DNA of 64,000 bases from Apiospora phragmitis. Its lineage: Eukaryota; Ascomycota; Sordariomycetes; Amphisphaeriales; Apiosporaceae. Each line of letters opens with the position of its first letter. Position 1 is the first letter of the stretch. Where the stretch lies: the NCBI GenBank assembly GCA_038363925.1, contig JAQQWL010000006.1, positions 1,530,501-1,594,500 of the forward strand, read 5' to 3'. The notes under the pieces were generated by a model that worked only from the letters and a program-made list of their open reading frames with translations, was not told where the DNA came from and ran no database searches. Of the stretch, positions 1 to 10,873 are shown piece by piece. Position numbers and translations under genes: made by a program.

Positions 1-500
1 AAATGCTGCAGTAGATCCTCTATGTGGCTATTAGCATCAAACAGGGAGGAAGCTCTTTTCAGACCTCGCATATTATGCCTTCCAACAACTTTTTCTATCC
101 TGAGATATTTTCCAATGTCTTAGAAGTCAAACGATTCGCATCATCAGTCCCCTTATACTTGAAAAAAGGACCTCGCAGAGCTCGTCTTTTACATACACAC
201 CTATAAACCTGGAGCAAGGATACTCCTCAAATGTTTTCGGTTTTGCTGGTCAGTCCGACTTAAACAGGAGTTCTCGGGCCCTGGAGCGGTTCCCTGAAGC
301 ATCTGGTCTGATGGATGATATATCTTCAACCGAGTTCAGGAGTCTGCGCATGCCTTGCGCGTTCAGAGCGGGGCTCCACTGTAGTTATATCTGATCGATG
401 GAATGCGGCCGCAGATCCAATACGTGCGAGGTTATTGTCTTGTGTGGTGATTAGTCGGTACTGATAGTATTGGAGACCTGATACCTTCGAACCTGATCTC

Positions 501-1264
501 TTAGACATCGCCGGCGCCTGGTTGTAAGTGGTTGAACTATAGGGTAGAAAGTCAAGTTGGGTGATTATGCAAACCGAGAAGATGTTGGACGCAAAATGAA
601 TTAGAACTCCTTCAAACACTGTATATACCACTGGCACTTACTTGTTCTGCCGAGAGCTGATCCGGGCCTATTTGCTTGAGAAGCACGTCCTTCTATGAGG
701 AAATTATTATTTGTCTGTGAGTGCACGTATCTGGATATTGGCTACTCAGCAACGGATATACTCAGAATTGTGTACACGTCTTTAGATTTCGCGAGGGGCC
801 GTTGGCCGAATGTCAACGTAGCCCCCTATTAAACTCACCTTAGACAAGCAATCATCGAGCAATGCGGTCGTTGGAAGTCCACCAAGTTCAGTGCTTCGCC
901 GAAGTGCCAAAGTAATTGACGACAATATGAAGTTTTCTTTTGGAACAAACAAAGTGAGATCTGGCTTGAAGTTGATCCACGATTTCCTTTAGGGAATAAT
1001 AAGATCAATATATACCTACTGGATGGAAGTTAGTAAGCTGCATGGCCAGCCCATGATAATACAATGGTGCTGGGATGAGGGAGGTTCGGGTATGTAAGTC
1101 AACACCAAACCCGGATATCCGTATACAGTTTCTAGTAGTACCATGTAGGTTTCATCGGGGCACATGTCAAATCCGACAGGGCAAATCCAACAATTTATTT
1201 GACAGGCACTTACGTGACCTATCCTAGCTCCGGCACGAACACATGGCCCGATCACTTTTGACAT
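501..1264 (-). CDS. candidate spliced gene, family not recognised (possibly partial or decayed)
   Basis: Three phase-compatible exons can be read on the minus strand: 986-839, 692-642 and 536-501 (TAA stop at 503-501). They are separated by introns with GTGAGT and GTAAGT donors and TAG acceptors. Together they encode about 78 residues, including WINFKPDLTLFVPKENF near the start and KDVLLKQIGPDQLSAEQ as the complete middle exon. Two further exons are possible: 1264-1214, starting at an ATG and ending at a GTAAGT, and a 26-base exon at 1131-1106. All phases then agree and give about 104 residues. The second of these is very short and speculative. I do not recognise the family. No single open frame covers the region, so the support is only splice consensus plus phase. 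It could be a decayed gene or a chance assembly of open stretches. Confidence 0.3.
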
Positions 1265-2707
1265 CTGGACACCCCAACCGTCCGTTCGCCATCAGAAGCA
1301 TGCTGTTAACCTGGCATTTCGCATCATGGTATGGAGGATTCTCATCTCCTGCGTTACTACCCGCTACAGCACCGGAACTTCCGGCCAGGCCCAGGAGAAC
1401 CGGTGATCTAGCTACGTTATGTGAAGTCACAGTCATAAGAGGCACATGATGATTTCAGTGGTGGATGGTATGTACTTTTACCTGATCTAGCACCCGACGC
1501 TAGCAAGTATGTGATGACCAATACTACTACCCAAGCTGTGGCTAGGACCTTGAGCCACTACATTATGGTCGCCAAACCCGGCGATGAGCTCAGCGAAAGA
1601 TATTCAGATTAGTCGAAGTCAGAAAGCATCTCCGACTTAGATGAAACATGAGCCAGCACGTCGGGAGGACGGGACGATATATACTTCAATTGGAAACAAA
1701 ACAAGCGCTGATGTTGGGTATTTGCAAGTTGATGGTTGATCATGATAGGCCCAAAGGGTGGATGGATCTGCCGGCAGGCCGGGGCGCCACATGATGCGAT
1801 GCGGGTTGCTGGGCCAGTCCACTCCAGAGCTTTTGTGGTTGGTGGACGTGGGTGGGGGGAGGATTTAGAGTTGGCAAGGATATGAGAGCATCACTGGGAC
1901 GCTCTTGGCCAGTCAACCACGTAACAAAGAAAGAAAAACATCCCACTCTGAAGCAACGCGCGTACCTGACAAGGCATGAGAGGTGAGCGAGGACTAATAT
2001 GTGTATGTAGTGTTGGTATGTAGAGAATCCGTTGCTCGTCAACGACCACCTGCAATTGAACAATGAAGAACCACCGAATATGTATGCAGCACCGATTATT
2101 CATCAGAGATCTCGAGGGGCGGTGGAGTCTTGTTACGTCCCAATTCGTCGTGCATTGAGGGTTCTAGGTTCTATAGAGTAGCGCCCAACGCACGTCATAG
2201 GCTCTCGTAGGCCCGCCGAGCTGCGATCAGCAGTTAATCTCACCAGCATCATCGATTGGCTTTGGGAGGAGAGACACCTGCAGGGACAGGGACACTCCCT
2301 CGACTTTGTCTTAAGAGCCCAATTAATTTTGGACATTCCGTTGTCAGATCAATCGAAAATCCCATTATCCCATACCCCGACACCAACCAACTGAAGATCC
2401 TTTATTATTATCCAGTGCTTCTTCCCCTCCTCCATCTCTGCACGCTCCCAACCTATCACAAGTTTCTTGTCTGTTTCGAGTCTCTTTGTCTCCAGCATCG
2501 CAAAGTCGCAACAATCGCATTCTCACTCAACGCTTCACCATCCCACCAACAAGCTCCACTGTCCGTATAAGTAAAGGCTCAAGCGCTCGAGACCCCCCAC
2601 TGCTACCAGCTCTCTCTTCATTCACCTCGACTCTTCAGCTTACTTGACAAAGACAAGCCTTGATTGAATACCAACTCGATACCTGAAATCCCAACACACT
2701 CATCAAA
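1265..2707. other. intergenic region, no supportable gene
   Basis: Short overlapping open frames occur on both strands here, but none resembles a known protein or has convincing splice structure. The last 300 bases before 2708 are pyrimidine-rich and look like the promoter and leader of the MARVEL gene. Confidence 0.5.
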
Positions 2708-3277
2708 ATGGAGCTCGTCAACAGCGCCATCCGTGGCCTCCAGTTTCTCTGGACGTTGCTCCTAACTGCCCTCATCGGCAATGTTATCGCTAGCAACCAC
2801 AATGGCCCCATGGGATCGGTTAACCTAGCCATGTTTACTGCTGTGTTGTCGTGGCTCGCACTAATCTACGGCCTCGTCGCATCCTTCGTGACATCGTTGG
2901 CGATGCCCCTCGTCATGATGGTGCTTGACGCACTCGCGACGCTGTTCACCTTCATCACAGCCGTTGTGCTCGCCGCAAGGCTCGGTGCCCCCAACTGCTC
3001 GCATATTGTAAGTAGCCCGTTTGTCCACAAGATACACCCGCGGTCCCTCGAAACTAATTACGATGATCTCGTCGTACAGGGCGGCAGAGCCGGAGACTAC
3101 ATCGCATATGGCTCCTCGGACAACATGAAGCGTTGCCGCGAAATCCAGGCTAGCGACGTCTTCCTGTGGTTCCTCTTCGCCTGCTTCATTGCTTCCCTAT
3201 TCTTCTCGTTCAAGGCCTTCCGCAGTGTCGGTGGAGGCTCCCACCGTGGTCCCAGCATGTCTCAGGTTGGTGTTTAA
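2708..3277 (+). CDS. NCE102: MARVEL-domain membrane protein, Nce102/FHN1-like
   Basis: The predicted product is a 165-residue tetraspan membrane protein of the Nce102 family. In yeast this family helps organise eisosomes and plasma-membrane subdomains and was first named for non-classical export. Exons are 2708-3007 and 3080-3277. The intron (3008-3079, GTAAGT...TACAG) is 72 bases, so the frame stays open through it; reading through would add 24 residues unlike the family. Hydrophobic segments lie at about residues 9-29, 39-60, 67-90 and 120-142. The N-terminal RGLQFLWTLLLTALIGN resembles the start of MARVEL/Nce102 proteins. A conserved-looking short Cys-containing loop sits between TM3 and TM4, and the cytoplasmic tail is short. 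The family call is firm at the MARVEL level and less certain for strict orthology to Nce102. Confidence 0.8.
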   Translation: MELVNSAIRGLQFLWTLLLTALIGNVIASNHNGPMGSVNLAMFTAVLSWLALIYGLVASFVTSLAMPLVMMVLDALATLFTFITAVVLAARLGAPNCSHIVSSPFVHKIHPRSLETNYDDLVVQGGRAGDYIAYGSSDNMKRCREIQASDVFLWFLFACFIASLFFSFKAFRSVGGGSHRGPSMSQVGV

Positions 3278-4149
3278 AGCATCAAAGTTTGCTAATACCT
3301 CCCCTACCACTCACGTTACGACTGTGGGCGAGAACGTCCTGGAAGTCTCTTTTGAAGCTTAATGGTAATAATTGTTGGGCATTTGTTTCTGGTGGTCACT
3401 GGACCGGATTGATCCCTAGTTGGGTAAATCGCATATGAACACTGAATACTTTCTGGGCAACGTTGAGCATTGGATTTTCATCGGCTTGCCCGGCGTTCTT
3501 GTATGAACCTGAATGACTTGGATGCCGTTACGAATGATTGGAACTTTATACGTAGTAATTATTTTAGGAGAGTGGTGGAAATATGACCGCACCGCGACCA
3601 GCAATGTATTTAGATAATATGAGCACAAGATGAAAGAGGAGTCAAACATCCGCGTGTATGTTGCTACTCGAGATTGCATGTGGCATTTCTTGGCCACACT
3701 CTGCCCAGCAAACCTGTCCAATAGACTACGCGTGTTAGGAAGGCCCTGTGTCACTTCATCTGCCAACCTATGATCTAATGACAGCGTTTACCGGGTCTGG
3801 GATTCAAAAAGCACGGCAGAATCCCATATAACAGCAAATTGTTAGGATGAACCTTTACCGAGTATATGATCCACTGTGTTTTGTCTTTCCAATTCAGAGG
3901 CTGCACGAATAGGGGATTATGGAGACGGCATTTAGGTACGGCCACTGCGTGTATGAAAAGTAGGTACTTGATACTTTCATTAAAAGGGCTTGGTAAACTA
4001 GGTAGGTAGCGAGTTCTAGAGCCCCCATGAATCCGTCACACCTCGCAATGGTGCTCAGAATTAAGTCCTTGCGTGTTTATGATACATCATATAATGTACA
4101 ATGTTCTACAGGCTCTGTGCGAAAGAGAACTCAGTGTATCTATTCTATT
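3278..4149. other. intergenic region between the 3' ends of two convergent genes
   Basis: This stretch lies between the MARVEL gene and COQ7, which converge. No coding potential is supported. It includes the word CTAGGTAGGTAG at 3998-4009, one of several such words in non-coding parts of the window. Confidence 0.5.
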
Positions 4150-5039
4150 CTAAACCCGCTCGCTAGCCCAGATGGCGCCGCGGCACCCGGCCCTGATGAC
4201 GTTGGTGAGCAGCCAGTAGGGCTTGGCCTGCTTGGCATCGTGCTCGAGGGCGTGGTCGAGGTGCTCGAGCTCCTCGTCGCGGATGCGGCGGAGGGTGCCG
4301 ACGAGCTCGCGGAACTCGGCGCCGACCTCGTAGCCCTCGGCCTCCCAGCCCTCGAACATCTCGAGCAGCGACCGGATCTGCGAGTTGTAGTGCGTCCCGA
4401 TTTCGGTTTCGACGGCCTCGGTGCACGCCATGGCCGCCTCCCGGCCCAGCACCGCCGTGCCCCAGCCCAGCCCGCTCGCGAGCACCGACCACACCGGGTA
4501 CAGCGCCGTCGGGCGCACGCGGTGCTTCGCAAGCAGCGCGTTGAAGGTCCGCAGGTGGCCCGCCTCCTGCTCGTACATGTGCGACATCAGCGGGCGCAGG
4601 CTTGGGTGCGCGTTCACCAGCGGCGGCTTCTGCGCGGTGTAGATGAGCGTCGCGGCCAGTTCGCCGGCTTGGTTGACTCGGAGCTATGTCGGGCGTGCGT
4701 GCCCTTGCGTCAGCGAGATGGCTCCTGTTTTTTCTTGTTTTTCTCCCTCCTACTTTCTCGACGAAAATGGGACACGATTGGGGTTTTATTTTATATTTTG
4801 GTCTGGCTTACAGCTGATGACAAGAATTCGCGCTGCTCTTTTGTAAGAGGCTTCCGTTTCGGCTTCTGGGCGACGGCGGAGCCATCTTGATTCGGAGGGG
4901 CGGTAGATGCGTTGCTCTTCGGGCTCGTCGTGGAGATGCAGCGCCGGTTCGGGGCGAAGAGGGCGGGCGCCAGAAAGTCATGGACGGGAAGCTGTCCGCT
5001 CTGGCGCAGCGAGCGCATAAGTGACTTCGAAGAGAGCAT
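4150..5039 (-). CDS. COQ7: 5-demethoxyubiquinone hydroxylase, mitochondrial (COQ7/CAT5)
   Basis: COQ7 is the di-iron hydroxylase of the penultimate step of ubiquinone synthesis, acting on the matrix face of the mitochondrial inner membrane. Exons are 5039-4812 and 4683-4150, joined across a 128-base intron (GTAAGC...CATAG) that restores LSSA|LRVNQAGELAAT, a hallmark of the family. The protein is 253 residues. Residues 1-60 form a basic, Ser/Arg-rich leader consistent with mitochondrial import. All expected iron ligands are visible: Glu84 in NQAGE, Glu116 and His119 in EQEAGH, Glu168 in the AVETEIGTHY stretch, and Glu214 and His217 in RDEELEH. The C-terminus CRGAIWASERV is typical. It is divergent with RTF1, with an AT-rich island between the two. 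No sign of inactivation. Confidence 0.95.
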
Positions 5040-5260
5040 GACCGATTGGATTGCTACTATCCTGCTATTTTCTTGTCCCGCAATGCGTGCTTACACTCCG
5101 AGGTGAACCAGTTTATCAAACGATTCAGAAGCTATCCCGATTTATGATGCGCGCACTGCGACAGGGATCTTGGCACTAAAGTTACTGGCTGCAAGTGTCG
5201 GGTCCTTATCGATAGGCGGATGCGTTTGTACGTACCGGCTACTTGTATGTATGTAACCTG

Positions 5261-5495
5261 TTTATTAGAAATAATAATAGCTCGTTGCGATATATAATAA
5301 CGGGATATCTTTCAAATAATAGCATAATATACATAATCTATATACTTTTAAATATATAATACTTATTATACTTCGTAGCTTATATCCCTTTATAGTAATT
5401 AATTCTTACCTTTACTTAATTATATAATATATAACCGAGTAGCTGCATATACTTTTACCATAGCATAGCTAAGCTGTGTTATAGCATATTCTAGG
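5261..5495. repeat. AT-rich island, possible RIP-decayed relic
   Basis: About 230 bases made almost entirely of A and T, rich in TA and ATA steps (for example ATATATAATA, AATATATAAT), sit inside an otherwise balanced promoter region between COQ7 and RTF1. The edges are abrupt. Such islands in Pezizomycotina are often remnants of repeats mutated by repeat-induced point mutation, but no repeat family is recognisable here. Confidence 0.45.
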
Positions 5496-5864
5496 TCGGA
5501 TATGTCCATAGTCGGGCAACAGCAGTCAATCGAATTATAGCGGGCCGGCCAAGAGTATCCACCAACCAATTAGCTGAGGCTGAGGTTTCCATAAACTGCA
5601 GCCGACACTGCTGAGTTTAAGGAGTCTCGCTTCGACCACGCCTTTCTCCGACTTATTTCTACCTTTTCTCCTTAACCGCCACCAAGCTTGCGCCTAGAAA
5701 CACATAGAAAGAAACTGTATCCTTCTATAAGCATTGGTTTCCTCTAACTTGCTTGCGCTCTTCATCAACTCAGTTGCAGGCGCGTTTGCTATTCAGCCGA
5801 TAGCAGAGGCGAATCCGAAATCGAACCTCGAGTCTCGAGATAGACACGGACGACAACCGCCATT

Positions 5865-8132
5865 ATGAGTGATGACCTTGATGACCAGCTTATGGCCCTG
5901 GTGGGCGGGGATGAGGACTCGGATGAGGGTTCGGACCAGGAGATGAACATCAGTCGCTCTGGCTCAGAGGAGTCGCCCGATCACAAGAAGTCCAAGAAGG
6001 CTGCGCCGGCGAAGAAGGCCAAGAAACGGAAGCAGGATTACTCAGATGAAGAGGAAGGCGAAGCGTAAGTTTCCTCGATTGTTCTGCAGCACAAGCAACG
6101 GGTTGTGTCTTTGCGCGCGCGTTGTCCCCAACCTCAGTCGCCCCGATTCCGCTGCGCAGTGTGCAGCCAGGTAGAATTCATTGGGTACCTTGCAACAATC
6201 AACACCAAGATTTAGGCATACATTCACATCGCCGCTTCACAATTTCCTTGTGGGGAATCCCTCACTTTCTACGCCCATTTAACCACCGCGATCATGTCTC
6301 TCACATCGCCCATTCCTGCTTTTACTAAAATGGCAATTCACGATAGATCTTCCGACGCAGAGTCCGTTGCTTCGCAAGAAAGCGCGCCCATGGACGAAAG
6401 CGACTCCGAAGCTGGCTCGCCAGCAGGTAATAACACAGCCGTCTTTGACGATGGAGAGAACAAGTATCCGTACGAAGGCATGTTCGCCAACGAGCAGGAG
6501 AAGGAAGACATCATGGGCATGCGGGAGGTCGAGCGCGAATCAATCCTGGCCGAGCGGGCGCAAGAGATTGCGCTACAAAGACAGAACCGTCTGTTGCGAC
6601 AGCTGGTGGGTGATAACGACAAGAAGGCAGCCAAGAAGCGCAAAGCAAACGATGCTGAACTCGAGGACGCACAACGCAAAACCTCACGCCAGCGCACAAA
6701 AATCGGAGGGAACAAGGTCGGCGAAACAAGCTCTGGTATTGAGTCGCTCCGACGCGCCAGGGCAGAGAAGAGTGACCGCCAGCGCCGTCTCGCCGAAGAT
6801 CGCGAGCGAAACAAAGACAAGCACACCTCCTTCTCGCGCGACAGTCCCGATGATGATAGAGACCGCGACAGCGATATGGAATGGGACCGTGATGATAGGC
6901 GCCGTTCTAGGTCACGCACGCCCGAACAGAAGGAGGCGCCCCCTGCAGATCTTCGTGATATAGAACGTGTTCGACTGAGCCGAAGTCGATTCGGTCAGAT
7001 ATGCTTCTTCCCTGGATTTGAGGAGGCCATCACTGGCTGTTTTGTTCGGATATCTATAGGGCCTGATAGCCGAGACCCTCGAGCTGGGAATGTCTACCGG
7101 ATGGCTGTCATCAAGCGTACGTTTGGTGCCCATTCCCAAGAGCTACTGGAATCATGCTAAATCTTCTCCCTAGGATTCACAACGGGCAAGCCGTATGCGA
7201 TGGAGAAGAAGACCGGTCAAACCTTTGTTACGGACCAATACGTCGTTGCAGCACACGGCAAGGCGGAGCGCGAGTGGCCCTTCATCGTTTGCTCCGAAAG
7301 TGACTTCACCGAGGTATGACCCGAGGACTCCCTTTGCTTCCGACGTTTATCTGACCCATACTAGTCCGAGTTCAATCGATACAAGGCCACCGTAACCAGT
7401 GAAGGCGGCGTCTTCCCCAAGAAACCTGCTCTAGTAGCCAAGATTGATGATATCAACAGGCTGCTAGGCCGCTCCTGGACCGATGCAGAGCTAGACGAGA
7501 AACTCCAGCGAGAACGTGCCCTCCGCGACAAGTTCAATCCCGCCGAGCGGAACCGACTAGCCAACGCTATAGAACTAGCGAAAGAGCAGGGCGACATGGA
7601 CAAAGCCACTAAACTGCAAGAACAGCTCGACCAGATTGAGACTCCCCGCCTTGCTTTCAAGACGAGTCTTACAGCCAACAAAAAGGTGTCTTCAGCCAAC
7701 AGTCAGCAAGACAGACTTGCTCAGGTCAACGCGGAAAACCGCAAGCGTAATGCTGAGGCTGTGCGGAAGGCGCAGCTCAGGGAGAAGGCCAAAGCGCGAG
7801 ACATTGAGAATCGCATCGCGAGGGGCGAGGAAGTCAACGAAGACAGCTCGCGAAGACTGCGTACTCAACCCAAGTTTCTGCTGGACCACAATGAGGTGGA
7901 GGAGAGGGTCAAGACCGGAACTAGCGGTGCTTCAACGCCAGCCAATGGTACGCCGAAATTGAACGCTTCGACGAACAGCAACCGGCCTCTGCCTCCTCAC
8001 ATCGCCAAGCTGCAGCAGAACCAGAGCCAGAACGGAACAGAAAACGGTGGCATGCCTCAAATCCATCGCCCACTTGTGGACGATGATATCATTGGCTCGC
8101 TGGATCTGGACATTGATGTCGATATCGACTGA
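5865..8132 (+). CDS. RTF1: RNA polymerase-associated protein RTF1 (Paf1 complex)
   Basis: RTF1 is a Paf1-complex subunit that binds phosphorylated Spt5 through its Plus3 domain and promotes H2B ubiquitination during elongation. Four exons: 5865-6064, 6347-7116, 7174-7313 and 7365-8132, giving 625 residues. The first intron (6065-6346) is 282 bases; its acceptor at CGATAG joins GEA to SSDAESV and continues into SAPMDESDSEAGSP. The other introns are 57 and 51 bases. Residues 1-265 are acidic and basic low-complexity sequence including the histone-modification region. The Plus3 domain is at about 266-400 (starting near LRDIERVRLSRSRF, with GFTTGKPYAM-like core spanning intron 2). A charged helical C-terminal half follows. 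The ATG at 6294 is inside the intron and is not the start. Confidence 0.93.
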
Positions 8133-8776
8133 GGGGACTAGGCGCATCAAGTGAAGTTGGGAATGGATATGAGTGTTGTACGATCTAGCAGCATGCCAGC
8201 AGCCCTGGCCATTTGCGATGGGATTTCTAGCGTGTTCGGCCAAGCGGCCCTGAAAAAGTAGCTGGCGGTCTTGGAGATAGCTCGAGACGGCGATATACCA
8301 GCAGTGAACAAGATGGAGTGATCGGGCTTAAGCTTGTACTATTCTAGGCGGCTCAATTCTAGAGAATATAAGCGATCAATGCCTGGTCGACGGCACATCT
8401 TGATAATAAGAATGAAATACAGGACTCGTGGATCTCTGGACATTTAACAGTGAAGCCCCTGCAACTGACTGAAAGTGATCTATCATCAGCCTCGGTTGAA
8501 TGCCGACGGAGTGGCTGAGCTGGCTTGCAGACCCCTAAACCGGGGTGGCATGGATGACAAAAGTGGCCAACCTTAACCGCGGCAAGCTGCGGGGCCCCGG
8601 ATTTTGTAGTATTGGTTGAACGAAAATAGCCCAGTAGCCCAGTGACCTACACAGCAGGGACGAAGCACCAATCTGATTTACCACACAATCATTCAAAGAC
8701 GTATTTACATTTCTCGTTACTACTTCACATTAAGTGCCTCCCCCTTCCCTAACCCCTACCTGCGTGCTCGTCCAAC
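8133..8776. other. intergenic region, RTF1 3' flank and hydrolase promoter
   Basis: No coding sequence is supported. The 100 bases before the hydrolase ATG are CT-rich, as for a fungal leader. Confidence 0.5.
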
Positions 8777-10158
8777 ATGAAGAATTTCGAGCAGTCAGTA
8801 GAGAAGGCCATGGCGGATGGGGTGATTCTCGGCGCTGTTGTGTGTGCTAAAGGTACCGAACCGATAGTAGTCGCTCTGTTCACCCTGAAGACGTTAGCCA
8901 CTGACCTTGCGTAGGCAAAGTCAATTATAGCAAAGCCTTTGGTAATCGTATACTTACGCTCAAGGCCGAGCCAATGGAGCAGGACACCGTCTTCGTTCTG
9001 GCTTCCATGACGAAACTAATGACGGGCATTGCAGCATTGCAACTGGTGGAGCGGGGACTCGTGAAGCTCGACGATGACGTCGCTTCCCTGCTGCCGGTGC
9101 TGGCAAAGCAGCCGATACTGACTGGCTTTGAAGAGGACGGCACACCCATCACGAAACAGAGGACAGGTCCGATCACGCTCCGTCATTTGTTAACACATAG
9201 TCTCGGTGGCTCCTACGACTTTGCGAGTGGAGATATCCTACGATGGAGGAAGATCCAGAACACGTTAGGGAAGCCTGGGGTTACTATTGAAGAAGCATTT
9301 GGACATCCCCTCCTGTACGAGCCTGGCGAATCGTGGTGTTATGGGACAGCTTCGGATGTACGTAACCTTGCAGGCTGAAGACAACCGACAGAAACTGACA
9401 TGCCAACACAGTGGGCGGGGAAAGTTGTTGAGGCACTGAGCGGCCTCTCCTTAGAGGACTATATGAAACAACACATCTGGTCACCCCTTGGAGTCAAAGA
9501 CATAACATTCTGGCCCGCCGCACGCCCGGAAATGGCCAACCGCATGTGCTCCATGTCGATTCGGGACACCCGATCCGGAAAGGCTGTGCAATCGCGCAAG
9601 CCCATCGCCATGACACCTGGCGCCAAGGAAGCATTTGGTGGACAAGGCGCCTATGCTAGCATGGGAGACTACACCGAGATACTCAACTCACTCTTGGTCG
9701 ACGACGAGCGGCTGCTCAAAAAAGAGACAACGGCCGTCATGTTCCAGCCACAGCTGAGCGGCGGTTCTAGACTGGCGCTGAACGAGGCCATGTCCAATCC
9801 TCAATGGGCCGTGGGATACTATCCTCAGGGAGCTTACAATTGGGGACTCGGCGGGTTACTGGTAGAAGGCAAGACCGAGTCGTCCTGGAGGAAGGCTGGA
9901 ACCATGCTCTGGGGCGGTGCCATCAACAGTGCCTGGGTATGTAAGAGCTGATTAATGATTTCTGATGGGAATGCGAGCCGAAGCTAACTTAGGATGCAAA
10001 TTTCTCAGTTCATTGATCGGGCGACGGGTGTATGTGGTGTCTTCGGGTGCAATTTGCTACCGTCTGCAGACCCGCAAATTGAAGTGCTGATGAAGGGATT
10101 CGAGGAGGAGATATATAAAAAATCAGCAGAAGAAGAACGACCGAACTCACGCTTGTGA
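8777..10158 (+). CDS. serine hydrolase of the beta-lactamase/transpeptidase fold (LovD/EstB-like)
   Basis: The product is a 397-residue alpha/beta serine enzyme of the class C beta-lactamase-like family, which in fungi contains esterases and acyltransferases such as LovD. Four exons: 8777-8852, 8915-9357, 9412-9936 and 10009-10158, with 62-, 54- and 72-base introns in consistent phase. The SxxK motif is ASMTK, with Ser56 as nucleophile and Lys59. The tyrosine motif appears as CYGTASDWAGK (Tyr168), reconstituted across intron 2. The third active-site strand reads WGGAINSAW (residues 340-348) followed by FIDRATGV, the usual site of the KTG-equivalent. There is no signal peptide, so it is probably cytosolic. 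No polyketide synthase or other secondary-metabolism gene lies nearby, so its substrate cannot be inferred from context. Confidence 0.88.
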
Positions 10159-10873
10159 TAGTAGAGAGGGGCCGGGCCACGTTGTACAGAGTAGTCTAGC
10201 ATTGTCAAGGCCAACTAAAGAGGTGAGGCGGCGTGGCGGCTCGAGGCGCAAGCGTGCCGGAAGGGATGGACGATGGAGGACAATGGAATTCAGCACCCCG
10301 CAGGGTCTAAAATCGCAACGGTGCCCCCTGCAAGCCCAAGCTGCCAAGCTACCCAGCTGCCCAACCGTACCTGGACAGCACATATGGAGTTGGGGTCCGA
10401 TTGCGAACAACACTACTCCGCTCTTGGAGTCCGCGGTATTATTCCTTTTTCTTCCCACCCTGACACAAGTGCGTTGGCACAGCAACACAAACCTGCGAAA
10501 AACGAAAACAGAGGCATGTCAACCTTAGAATGCATCTGTCACCGCACTCTTGATTATCGACATACAATAGTCCCCTACTTGAAGTAGTCGCCTACCCGTC
10601 TTGTCTAGTTGCTGTCCAAATTCAGCAACAGGACAATCCACACTGCCTTTCCCGACTCGGCTTATCGTGTATCGGTGGCGTCTGCTTCCTTCCCAAAACA
10701 GACCTTTTCCAAATGAGCCCTGCCGTCCTGACCGTCTCCTTTTCCCAAGAACATCCGACTCAATCCGTCCATGCAACAACAACCGCTTTCTAGGGAAATA
10801 CCACCACCACTGACTGACAAAATCCCTTCACCGACTCTGTGCACAGCTCAAAGCGAGCAAGGTCTCGCCCAAC
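10159..10873. other. intergenic region and leader of the Msd1/TINA-like gene
   Basis: Short overlapping open frames on both strands show no family resemblance. The last 250 bases are pyrimidine-rich with little purine, typical of a 5' leader. Confidence 0.5.

Noticed and set aside
4027..4890. 287-codon plus-strand open frame
   Set aside because: It is the antisense shadow of COQ7, whose iron-ligand motifs and intron are clear on the minus strand.
6294..6346. ATG at 6294 as an alternative RTF1 start
   Set aside because: It lies inside the first intron; the spliced join from 6064 to 6347 gives the conserved acidic segment and the upstream exon begins with a typical RTF1 N-terminus.
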